Assembly: GCF_000379725.1 (NCBI RefSeq)
Contig: NZ_KB903621.1
Span: 248,001 to 312,000 of the forward strand
Source: Cytophaga aurantiaca DSM 3654
Lineage (GTDB): Bacteria; Bacteroidota; Bacteroidia; Cytophagales; Cytophagaceae
DNA length: 64,000 nt
Direction: 5' to 3'
This document shows positions 41,101 through 48,539 of the stretch, in pieces. The translations under genes and the position numbers were made by a program. The notes beneath the pieces were generated by a model. The model worked only from the letters and a program-made list of their open reading frames with translations. It was not told the origin of the DNA and did no database searches. Every line of letters starts with the position of its first letter. Position 1 is the first letter of the stretch.

Positions 41101-44100
41101 ATAATGTTGTACGAGATGTAACCATTATAAATTCTACCAGACCGCTTACAATTACAGGTAATAATTCTCAGGTGTTCAGTAGTGCAATTAATACTACCTG
41201 GGCAAATGATCTAAGTACATTTAAAGCAGATACGCTTGTGTACATTACCGGTAGTGGAAATCAGATCGGTGGAACAGGCGTTGACAATAAGATCACGAAT
41301 GGTACTACAGGTGTATTAGTGGATGCTGGAACAACAAACAGTATTTTAAATAATGCGATCTATAATACGACCAAAGCGATTTCATTAATAAATAATGGAA
41401 ATACGAATTACGATAAGCCGGCAAGTCTGCTTGGTTCTATCAGCGGATCAACAGCTACGATCACAGGTACTGCAAAACCAAATGATAAAATACAGATCTT
41501 TTCAAGTACGTATATTCCCGAACAGGCAACCGGCTTTGTTGTAGAAGTAACTGCAGATGCTTCAGGCAACTGGACAGCTACGATTCCGTCAGCAAACGTT
41601 GATCTTACGAAAAACAATTATTTTGTAGCAACTTCAACAAGTACTACTGGTAATACATCTCAATTATCTCCTCCTATACGTGTTGGTAATTTTGTGCAGG
41701 TATGTTATGTAACAAATACAAATGATACCGGTGGAGGATCATTGCGTGAAGCAGTAAATTGTGCAAACACAGCAGGCCTTGGTACAAATGGACTTCCGGC
41801 ACGAATCGAATTCCAGCTTCCTTCAACTCCCAATGTAATAAGCCTTGCATCCGGTTTAGCGATTACAAATAATTATGGTGTTGAAGTAAATGCACGCAAT
41901 ATACCTGTATCTGTTAAAACAACGAATTCAACGTTGAACGCCTTTACCTGGTCAACAAATAATTTTAAAGTCAAAAACCTGACGTTTGAAAACTTCTCGA
42001 ATGCGTTGTATTGTACAGGTTTGAATGCTGTTATTGATTCCAATAATTTTGTAAACAATACAAATGCAATTTATGTCAATGCTGCTGACAGTATTATGCA
42101 GCAAAGCATAACAAACAATTATTTTACAGGCGGAACAAGCAGTATCAACAGTACAAGAGGTTCATTGATTATCAATAAAAATACTTTTGGTATTTCTAAG
42201 GCAGGTGTTGCTGGACCGATTACAGGTTATGGTATTTCTGCTACGCGTGCAGCTGCTGTTGTAATAAACAATAATACATTCGCAAACATAAAAAATGCAA
42301 CAGCAACTTCACCAGTAGCTGCAAACGGATATGTAATATCCATTGAAAAGGCTGTATCAACAATTTCAAACAATAGAATTACTGGAAATGTTTCAACGGC
42401 ATTGCCGGCAATCAGATTGTATGCAAACAAAAACTCATCTGTTATAGCGAACAAAATAACTTCGGCTGCCGAAGGTATTCTGTTTGATCGTTGCGATAGT
42501 GTTATCGTTTCTCAAAATGCATTAGCTGCAATTTCTGACAGAGGTCTGAATATATATAAGAGCAATAAAGTTAAGTTAACACAGAATACGATTGTTGGTT
42601 TGGCGGCTGGCGAAACGCCAATTGATCTGAATCTGGCTGCTCCTGCAAATGCTTCTAACAGCAGCAAAGCGGCACCTGTTATTCTTACATCAACCTACCA
42701 CGATGGAAAATTATTCCTGATCGGACAGTCGGAAAAATTTGATGAAGTAGAAGTGTTTTACTCAAATAATGATAAGCTTGATCTGGTTAAATACATAGAA
42801 AAATCAGGCGCGGATTCTACAGGTACATGGATTGTTTCATTCCCTATTTCTGCTCAAGGTTCTGATACGTTATTCTTCAGAGCCGTAGCAACAAAAACGA
42901 ATAACTTATCTTCAGAAGCATCGGTTGCATTTACTCCTAAATTAAAAATCTGTCTGGTTACTACAGATGCAGATTTGGGTGTAGGCTCGTTGAGAGAAGC
43001 AATTGATAAAGCAAATTTAAATCAATGTAATCTGATTCAGTTTGCAATTCCAGGCACGGGTGTTGCTGAAATCGAAACAGTTTCTGAGCTTCCCGCTATT
43101 ACTGCTCCGTTATTGATTATTGATGGTACATCACAAAACGGCTATAAAACAGGCTCTCCAACGGTAGATCTTATCAATAATATAGTTGTTCATGGATTTA
43201 ATGGACAAGGTGGAAATCAGCTTGATATTTATGGAATGAAGATCACCAATTTTGGAATTGCAATAAATATTGTGAATAGTAAAATTGTTAATACAAGCGA
43301 TAACGTTATTGCAAATGCAACAGATACAGGTATCAATATTAAAACGTCTGGATTTATGTATGGCAATATTGAAAACAATACCATTGCATCTCAAAGCTCA
43401 TTCAATACAGGTATCAATGTAGATGGTACTTCAAAAATAGAGATCACTAAAAACCGCATTTCCGATTTCAGGAATACAGGTATCAGTGTTCAAGGAAACA
43501 ATCAGAAACTTATAAATAACACGTTACGCGCTTCAAATAACACCACAGCAATAGGTATTTCTGTTACTAATTCTTCTAGTATATACATGGAAGGAGATAC
43601 AATTGTACAGGCAAATGTTGGTTTCCAAATTAATAATGGATCTGCGAATTCAGTTGTATCGGGTGTAATCGGTAAAACAGATTCTGTTTCTAAAGCACGT
43701 AACTATATCGTTAAAGACATCGGTGTATCCATTACGGCAAGCAATAATTGTTTTGTTACAAACAATACAATCAATGTAAGTAAAAATGCAGTAGCAGTTA
43801 CAAATGCGAAGGGCTATCTCATTAATACCAATACGATCAAAAAAGGTGAAACATCTGTTCTTCTATCAAATGCACCGAATGGCAGTGTAAGCAATAATAC
43901 CTTAGATTCTGCGCTTGTTGGTGTGCAGGTTGATGCGTCACATGGTGTGGAGATATACAACAATGTAATTACACGTGTAATTAATTATGCTGTTGTTTTA
44001 AATACCGGCTCAGATACATGTGTACTTACAGGTAACCTGATTGGTGCAAGATATCTTGGAGATCCTACATATGCACAAGGCACTGGCGTGTTGGTTAAAT

Positions 44101-47100
44101 CATCAAACAATTACATCGGTCCGGATGATGAATTGGGCTTAGGGAATTACATTAAACAAAATAAAAAGGGAGGGGTGATTGTTGATGGCGGAACTAAAAA
44201 TGCGATTAAATATAACTTCTTCTACAACAATGATGTTACGAAAGGCAGACCAACAGCCTATGCAATTCAATTAATAAATGGTGGTAATAATACGAAGACA
44301 AAACCTTCTATTACTTCGCACAAATGGATTGGTGATACCCTGCACGTTTATGGAACAAATAATAATACCTCTGGTGATTCCATACATTTATATATGGGTA
44401 CAGGTGGCTATGAAGAAACGTCGCAGTTTTTAGGACGGATTGATTCAAAGGTTGCAGGTAATTGGCACATCATTGTTGATACCGCAATAAGCAATTATAT
44501 CCCTGCGCGCACTACCTGGTATATTGTAGCAACAGCAACGGATGCAAATAAAAATACATCGCCATTGAGTGATATGTATATCCTTGGTGATTGTTACATC
44601 ACGTCATTAAAAGATACAACGGATAATCAATACCCATTGCCGAACACCATGCGCATGGCGATGAAGTGTGCAAACGGTCAGGCAAACCCTGTAGGTATAT
44701 ATTTCAATGTGGCACAAGGCGGTGCTAAAGAAGTAAAACTGCAAATGAAAATGCAGGATCTGAATAATGCATACGGTGTAAACTTTAGTGGTAAAAATAT
44801 TCCGGATGGTGTTATTGCAGGAATGAACGCACAAAAAATGACAGGTACATCCTGGACGATAGCCGCAACAAATGCAAAATCGAGTATTACGAATTTCCAG
44901 ATTGTAAATGCTTCCAATGGTCTTGAAGTTTTATCGGACAGTATCCTTGTTCAGAAAATGCGATTTGATAAAATTTACGGAACCGGTATTTTGGTTAGCA
45001 ACAAGAAGATCGTTGTTGATTCATGTGTATTTGATTCGTTACGCATTGGTATATTCCCGGCTTCAAATGCACTTCGTTCTACGTTCAGCGGAAATACATT
45101 TAATGCTACCAATCAAGGGATTCTTGCAGCAAACGTAGATAGTTTGATTATCCGTACAAGTACATTTAATAATGGTGTATTTATAGGCATTGATATAAAT
45201 GGATCAACGCACGCAGATATTTCAGCCAACAGATTCAACAGCAATCAGTCTCTTGCTAAATCAATTGTATGGAATAATTCAAAAGGTTCGATTCAAGGCA
45301 ATACGTTTACCGCACATTTTACGCAAAATCCGGTTTCTGTTTTAAACGGGTCGCAGATAAACATAACAAACAATACATTTAGAGATAGTGCAGATGTTTA
45401 TTTAGCACTTTCGGATGTTTCTTATGCCACAGTTACAAATAACACGTTTACAGTTGCAACGCAAAACAGCATCAAGACAAGCAATGTTACGCATACTACT
45501 ATTATGAATAACACTGTGACACATGCACGAAACGATGCCTTCAATTTAGAAAATTCTTCTACGGTGTTTGTATCTAAAAACATTGTAACTAATGTTAGTC
45601 GTAGATCCGCAATAGACTCTGCTTTGTGTATCAATATTCATAAGGGCGAAGGTGCTCCTCAATCGAATTACGGAAAAGAAGAACCTAAAAATCTTACGTA
45701 TGAAGTGAAGAACGGTCCGGATAGAAGAAAAGGAATTTTTGTAAAAGGTATTGCTCAAGCGGGTGACAGCATTCAATTATTTTTCTCGGATAGTATTTCT
45801 GCATCCATGAATAAATATGTTATGAGTGCATTTGTACCTTTAGATAGTAATGGCAGATGGGCTGTTAAAATACCTAGAGAGTTTTATTATCAGGATACAG
45901 TAACCTGGTATCATGTAATTGCTGTTGCTATTGGTGCCGATAGCAATACATCAAAGACATCTTCTGTATTGCATATTCCGCCGAGTCCGACTAAAATATA
46001 TGTATTGAACGAATACAATGCAGGTCCGAACTCATTGAGACAAGCGCTTCTGGATGTTACGTATTCAGATCTATATTCAAAAGTTATTTTCAGTATTAAA
46101 GAACCGACACCTAAACCGGGTCCATATAATATTAGAATTGATAGCTTGTTCGATCCGGTGAATAGCTACATGGGCTTTGAAATGGATGGCGCAACACAAA
46201 AAGTGTTTGCTCCTTTCCTGGGTGATCAACGAATCATTGTAAATGGAAAGCTGATACAGAATAATTATGGCTTGGATATTATAGATTCTTCTAAAGAATG
46301 TTTATTGAAAAACATCTGGATGAGCAACACCAAAAATGGTTTGCGTATCAGTAACGATAAAAATACAATTGAAAAAATATATTTTATTAATACAGATACT
46401 TCCGGAGTGGCGCAATTAGACACGGCGTTTGTCATTCAAAGCGATGAGAATAAAATTAAGAACATTGGTATTTCAGATTACAAGCTGGGTGTCTTGTTCC
46501 AGAATCAAGTTGGTAAAAACCAGTTTACAGAATCAACAATAGACAGCACCGTTATTGGTATTGCAGTGAAAGATAGTTCATACCAAAACTATGTAGCGAA
46601 AAATACATTTACCAATACGTCACAGCATGCAGTACTGATTGATTCGGCAGCAGCGGATAATAAGCTGGAGAAAAATATTTTTGGTAAAGAAAATAAAGCA
46701 GTTAAAGGAAATGCGATCACAATCAGAAACAGCAGTAACCAGACTGTTGTTGCCAACCGCATATCGTACTTTGATGAAAGTATTGTGTCTCCTACCGGAT
46801 TCAGTGCAATTGTTATTGAAGGTAAATCTTCAAACAACTTTATCTATAACAATAGAATTGGTTTGGATTCATTAGGCACCACAGTACACATAGCAAATAC
46901 ACGTGGTATTACCATTCAGAAAACGACTGTTGGTCAGCCTTCAGGCAATTCAATTGTAGGGAATGAAATTAACGGAACGAAACGTGCTCCGATCTACATT
47001 TCAAATTCGTCGCAGGATCTGATTAGTGAAAACATAATTGGTGGTGATTCTTCACGACATATATTTGGTATTGATACAACAGCAATTTTTGTAACCAACA

Positions 47101-48455
47101 GTATCAACGAGCAAATAAATGACAATACCATTTTAGGTTATTCTGATTATGGTATTGAATTGTTGACCGCGTCCGGCATTCAGATGCATCGAAATGTTAT
47201 TTATACTAAGACGAATTCGAATAAGGCGATCAACATCCATGCAGATGATAATGCAATTGCATCAAATGGAGCGATCGCTACACCTACTATCACATCAGGT
47301 ATATTAACCGACATCAGCACGATTAAACTTACAGGTACCGCTTTACCAAATGCAATGGTGGAGATCTATCAATCGGTTAAAGATACGCTGCATGCTATTG
47401 ACTATGTTGATAAGGCTTTTGCAAGTACTAATGGAACCGGTGCTTGGGAATTAAATGTGCCCAAAACATTCTTCTCCTATGCAACACAAAATACATTTAC
47501 GGCGCAAAACCATTTGAATGGAAATTCATCTGAATTGGGAAATACATTTACACCGGACCCTGTATTGTGCCAGCTTCAGAATACACCGTCAATAAAAATT
47601 ATTGAACCTTTGTACACGCCTTGTCCGGGACCTGAATTCAACATAGAACCGACACAACTGGATAGTGATCTTCATTTTGCATGGAAGGCTCCTTCATGGG
47701 TTGATTCAACAAGAACAAGAAAAATAAGCTTAGCAGATACAACAGAAAATCTGGTGTTGAAAGTTACGGATAAGTTTGGTTGTGCACTTGTGCGTACAAC
47801 AGATGTTATTTTCAAAGCAGAACCAATGCATCCAAACTTTATCATCAGCAGCAATGTGTATGCAGGCGATACAATTGTATTGGTAGATGTTTCCCTTCCT
47901 GTGCCTACATCTTATACGTGGTATAGTTCTGCGGGTGTAACGGTGTTGCATTCTAAGGATACGGCTGCCAGAGATCTGATTGGCGAAGATGGTAATGTAT
48001 ATCCAAAAGGTGTACGCTACATTCAGTTTGTATTGCCTGATTCCGGAATCTATTCTATCCGTCAGACATCTATCCGCGATGGTTGTTTTGTAGATCAGAC
48101 GAAAGAAATTCATGCAGTAGAAAAAAATGTGAATGTTAACCATCCATACTTTGTTGCACCTGTTGTTGAAAGCGTATATGCGTATCCAAACCCTGCAGCA
48201 ATCAATCAGGATGTATTCGTACATATTCAGGTAAATACAAAAGACGAAGTATCGCTTACCTTAGTTACTGTGGATGGTGCTGAAGTTGCTACAGCAAAAG
48301 TTTCCGGTAAACTGGTGTATGACCTGAAATTACTGGGTAACGGAAGCAATCAGTTATTTACAAATAATTTATCGGCAGGTGAATACGTATTGAAATTGGT
48401 GACACCTCAAAATGATAATATTGTCTTTAAAATAATTATCGGTGCAGTAAAATAA
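32160..48455 (+). CDS. Giant 5431-aa beta-helix/PKD surface protein with T9SS type A tail
   Basis: About 570 kDa. Signal peptide (MKMRPFISTALLFFALIFSNALIA), then a right-handed parallel beta-helix (about 25-760, opening YYVNANYTGTTENGLSWATP, many N/S-rich short rungs). Next PKD domains (FGNGQTSTQVAPTFSY; FGDGTYSTKKTPDPKTYTDAG; WNFGDGTEII) mixed with Ig-like repeats to about 2380. Then six modules, each opening with a (C)YVxNTNDSGxGSLREAI-like segment (near 2388, 2877, 3180, 3597, 4144 and 4612), followed by a beta-helix and often an Ig-like spacer (ITGTAKPNDKIQIFSS). The end, AYPNPAAINQ to LSAGEYVLKLVTP, is a T9SS type A sorting domain, so it should cross the outer membrane by T9SS and attach to the surface. 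An adhesin or stalk is the likeliest role. No catalytic motif found. Confidence 0.9.
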   Translation: MKMRPFISTALLFFALIFSNALIARTYYVNANYTGTTENGLSWATPFKKLEPALAVAAASDEIWIAKGTYVAPSAGYYVNVGMNIYGGFAGNETSIYERDLVLNKTLVKSSVHGAIFFLKKNSSFKLDGLEMSDFGAGIYQQQDTITFTYNYVPTDFFKININNCKFYDGGLGIGGPYGSDILVQNTTFFNLNSPLVTVSNNGTSYSATDFQYATVKFDNVTAGQNSSVALSVTNTKLEVSNSSFNGYNSPLFVGDYYSTSIQSTVFTGCNCQIISGNLLDPNVVIDGCTFQDFMLNCGFINSGRVNLKMSNSSIKNVVTNNNFFTQDSIDFDNVELKNITLNTKFFSPQGNVRMNNCTIDGVTAASGTTQFLTAPLLLDVRNSTFKNNAMQLFEQNNNSAKCNFYNCVFDNNTGVLADASYYPDMMYLTGEDIRIENCQFTNNSYTNSLNNSTTSGLVTIKGSNNRLNLINTTFKNNKTVYISGAVLIYSSTLEAQITDCIFDGNTTSSIDMTAVGALYLSGISLNPIKFKNTNFINNYSNSIGAINSANNSLLFENCLFQKNKSTQATSSATYVGYQTNAGVITLMQHGGGSLIPSKVYFINCNFLENESTSGLAGIACQFYWGDLVIQQSVFKKNKSLAPIILSASANIKLENSLFDNNIVSGINQFGSIIYHRANTAVDCIFNVYNCTFVNNGSSGIYSVLSGVQANTINNSIFWNNGTNQTLRSIGPSPIIKNSNIQGGGYTGTNLYDVNPLFEDAAGGNYRLSCQSPLINKGNNAYASGFDLDGKVRIFADTVDIGAYEKQVDPAVVNMAIVPDFTIPATVCKDEVATTVNVTGNPANYIYRWNFGNGQTSTQVAPTFSYTQPGSYSIQLTASNMCGQSNSITKQITVRANNAPTISTASVVCPGDESVYTTNATCSSLVWTVTGGNITSGNNTTSIHVTWGNGASGNGKVELLATGCGTGACEIPVSIEIPITPVNFTLAGNTKVCQGSITHYGTVNKDKSPSTMYTWSVKNGNIYGTSTGYNLADIDVQWSTTALDGVVYLTTYNEFLKCGRQDSFIVALRPTFRISGSTEACGNGFNNYSVTPTINVLWNVAGTGNTINTAGTATWANTEGSYKITAVPQNLDNACNAIDTFIVHVTPLPVVTGITGEKELILNSVDTYTAQTDINQNNLNFFWSTPGGSVLSTYANTATIKRDNFLPDNISVFVKTKTGNCASAPVSLAVTQQFVYTISGPVNVCIGETGSYTVNTNPLSTSDTYTWKSTLSGTSFTGTTFDVAFTNPGTQQILLTVVSNGKTFNIIRNVNVNYTPSKISIEGPAVIDPAGLQTSTYTIKTPANAAYTYNVTGGVIQNKTGNVLTVKWSGTEPFEITATDYFGASACTGVPVKFVVTKARELDKLFAASKPACLNSSVVYTFTIDEHTKGLSWSLNGGGNIVQTNNNTITIEWTQTGSHTLTLNYDRFGAQVISLPIVVNALPQPQVSSGTICGTNGLTLSTTQNYSSYQWYLNDALTAFSTLANPSIIKEGMYIAQVTDNNGCVNSGSEYIKQIPLPKAGIFSYDKLAVCYDAASSANTNISLSTFEGQHYNYQWFVDNVAVPGNNTYTLPVAKPLNVQQVYSYKVKVTLETCEQTSEVAYVSVSPCNGGIATGCTEPSVSFVVNSLSACQPITFTNTSPSTDEFGWSFGDGTYSTKKTPDPKTYTDAGLFNVQLTRRCRGYGTIIEVPAAALFKLDEPGCKGQSLLFKDLSVNIPLRKIAEWKWNFGDGTEIITTSGARDQRHAFADTGKYTVKLTIKVPNAQGDLCDYSYSQVYHITAPPVADFLVLAPLCTGSIYTFIDKSVVTYGRGNNEWTFSNSQTSYRDTTLQQFIPGNQSAQLKVTDLFGCTNTKTTALTVTAPYQIGAITKTSADTLLCNGRKVTLTAPLSAVAYQWKKDGVDISGATAQTYDVTLAGNYSVTYAPAIGCTATTGIHRVNSYSVPNLVSGEKLNCVGSSITIKSNLSPSDYSYKWKHNTDSLPDNNADLVLYNITAAQAGNYFATVTQRATGCFATLPAYAITVNPNPAKPNIFADALNICYSGTTSIHTTTIKSGNTFSWYQNGIQLTSVDTVITTNPLPGDATIFVKVKSNATGCSTLSDNLIIRVAPAISIVLTGDTVVCQQVSAELRSALSTANFDFQWYKNGIAYGSNNSKLSFSSIQQADSGSYNVRVTSKGTTNQLGCTAVSNTKTIKVKATAPTPVITGAPEFCSGSSTTLTTNLASNFVWNTGATTPAITVSSGGSYFVTSTNPASGCTVKTTQLVTQNPLPDLNFIPSGEYARCGTNKIAFDGLNPYPTTKWFISGQLFSTNKIIYPIESGKYTVTVSTAKGCTTISDTMIINTQECACYVINTNDSGDGSLREAINCSNDKPGKDAIKFNIPGTGPFIIKPITALPVIKDSVFVDGFSQPGGGIYKIILDGSANTIAQALVLKDNLSNVKISGLTFIDFKTAIGLSAGTFNNTIEKNIFKNTDNTSANIVINDKANNNLVRNNQFDGGRSAIELTAKTNNNIVESNTIANTVNGVEFKGGTKNTVRLNTISGSTGNGILVQNAPGNTIISNTIGTSANNGIVLQLGSDSTTISSNYIGVDAAGVIQANQKSGVSVLTNVRNTIISSNTISGNALSGLLIKGQQATIKNNFIGINSSGTILPNKDYGIYAADSAMISGNTISNNKNYGVLVTKSATVVNNTIVNNTSGGIYAEELFNTISKNKITNSTTTVKAIDLHASTTTPGNANKQPAVFKSYRRSSSGGIIIRGTSVAGDTVEIFYNNNSPQQALFYVASTKTDAAGNWEIEIPQGAAFNPSDKNYYLNTATNSVKNTSELSTPFLTGCFTCVCEVLNTNDSGTGSLRAVIDEANAGGCMTINFKLTSPDTIQLATALNPITVPVTIVGPASSGPDPMIFIKGSNTFNGFVVNNEGAKIIDLGFTNFKQAVVLKGDYNVVRDVTIINSTRPLTITGNNSQVFSSAINTTWANDLSTFKADTLVYITGSGNQIGGTGVDNKITNGTTGVLVDAGTTNSILNNAIYNTTKAISLINNGNTNYDKPASLLGSISGSTATITGTAKPNDKIQIFSSTYIPEQATGFVVEVTADASGNWTATIPSANVDLTKNNYFVATSTSTTGNTSQLSPPIRVGNFVQVCYVTNTNDTGGGSLREAVNCANTAGLGTNGLPARIEFQLPSTPNVISLASGLAITNNYGVEVNARNIPVSVKTTNSTLNAFTWSTNNFKVKNLTFENFSNALYCTGLNAVIDSNNFVNNTNAIYVNAADSIMQQSITNNYFTGGTSSINSTRGSLIINKNTFGISKAGVAGPITGYGISATRAAAVVINNNTFANIKNATATSPVAANGYVISIEKAVSTISNNRITGNVSTALPAIRLYANKNSSVIANKITSAAEGILFDRCDSVIVSQNALAAISDRGLNIYKSNKVKLTQNTIVGLAAGETPIDLNLAAPANASNSSKAAPVILTSTYHDGKLFLIGQSEKFDEVEVFYSNNDKLDLVKYIEKSGADSTGTWIVSFPISAQGSDTLFFRAVATKTNNLSSEASVAFTPKLKICLVTTDADLGVGSLREAIDKANLNQCNLIQFAIPGTGVAEIETVSELPAITAPLLIIDGTSQNGYKTGSPTVDLINNIVVHGFNGQGGNQLDIYGMKITNFGIAINIVNSKIVNTSDNVIANATDTGINIKTSGFMYGNIENNTIASQSSFNTGINVDGTSKIEITKNRISDFRNTGISVQGNNQKLINNTLRASNNTTAIGISVTNSSSIYMEGDTIVQANVGFQINNGSANSVVSGVIGKTDSVSKARNYIVKDIGVSITASNNCFVTNNTINVSKNAVAVTNAKGYLINTNTIKKGETSVLLSNAPNGSVSNNTLDSALVGVQVDASHGVEIYNNVITRVINYAVVLNTGSDTCVLTGNLIGARYLGDPTYAQGTGVLVKSSNNYIGPDDELGLGNYIKQNKKGGVIVDGGTKNAIKYNFFYNNDVTKGRPTAYAIQLINGGNNTKTKPSITSHKWIGDTLHVYGTNNNTSGDSIHLYMGTGGYEETSQFLGRIDSKVAGNWHIIVDTAISNYIPARTTWYIVATATDANKNTSPLSDMYILGDCYITSLKDTTDNQYPLPNTMRMAMKCANGQANPVGIYFNVAQGGAKEVKLQMKMQDLNNAYGVNFSGKNIPDGVIAGMNAQKMTGTSWTIAATNAKSSITNFQIVNASNGLEVLSDSILVQKMRFDKIYGTGILVSNKKIVVDSCVFDSLRIGIFPASNALRSTFSGNTFNATNQGILAANVDSLIIRTSTFNNGVFIGIDINGSTHADISANRFNSNQSLAKSIVWNNSKGSIQGNTFTAHFTQNPVSVLNGSQINITNNTFRDSADVYLALSDVSYATVTNNTFTVATQNSIKTSNVTHTTIMNNTVTHARNDAFNLENSSTVFVSKNIVTNVSRRSAIDSALCINIHKGEGAPQSNYGKEEPKNLTYEVKNGPDRRKGIFVKGIAQAGDSIQLFFSDSISASMNKYVMSAFVPLDSNGRWAVKIPREFYYQDTVTWYHVIAVAIGADSNTSKTSSVLHIPPSPTKIYVLNEYNAGPNSLRQALLDVTYSDLYSKVIFSIKEPTPKPGPYNIRIDSLFDPVNSYMGFEMDGATQKVFAPFLGDQRIIVNGKLIQNNYGLDIIDSSKECLLKNIWMSNTKNGLRISNDKNTIEKIYFINTDTSGVAQLDTAFVIQSDENKIKNIGISDYKLGVLFQNQVGKNQFTESTIDSTVIGIAVKDSSYQNYVAKNTFTNTSQHAVLIDSAAADNKLEKNIFGKENKAVKGNAITIRNSSNQTVVANRISYFDESIVSPTGFSAIVIEGKSSNNFIYNNRIGLDSLGTTVHIANTRGITIQKTTVGQPSGNSIVGNEINGTKRAPIYISNSSQDLISENIIGGDSSRHIFGIDTTAIFVTNSINEQINDNTILGYSDYGIELLTASGIQMHRNVIYTKTNSNKAINIHADDNAIASNGAIATPTITSGILTDISTIKLTGTALPNAMVEIYQSVKDTLHAIDYVDKAFASTNGTGAWELNVPKTFFSYATQNTFTAQNHLNGNSSELGNTFTPDPVLCQLQNTPSIKIIEPLYTPCPGPEFNIEPTQLDSDLHFAWKAPSWVDSTRTRKISLADTTENLVLKVTDKFGCALVRTTDVIFKAEPMHPNFIISSNVYAGDTIVLVDVSLPVPTSYTWYSSAGVTVLHSKDTAARDLIGEDGNVYPKGVRYIQFVLPDSGIYSIRQTSIRDGCFVDQTKEIHAVEKNVNVNHPYFVAPVVESVYAYPNPAAINQDVFVHIQVNTKDEVSLTLVTVDGAEVATAKVSGKLVYDLKLLGNGSNQLFTNNLSAGEYVLKLVTPQNDNIVFKIIIGAVK

Positions 48456-48539
48456 CAGTAACTGTTTTTAAAGGAAAAGCTGAACCAAAATTTTCATAAC
48501 CTTACATGCATAAAAGCTGTCCGGTGTTAATTGAATAAA

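Noticed and set aside
47730-48224. 164-aa minus-strand frame within the giant gene
   Set aside because: Antisense to the T9SS-tail region, with no regulatory context or recognisable sequence.
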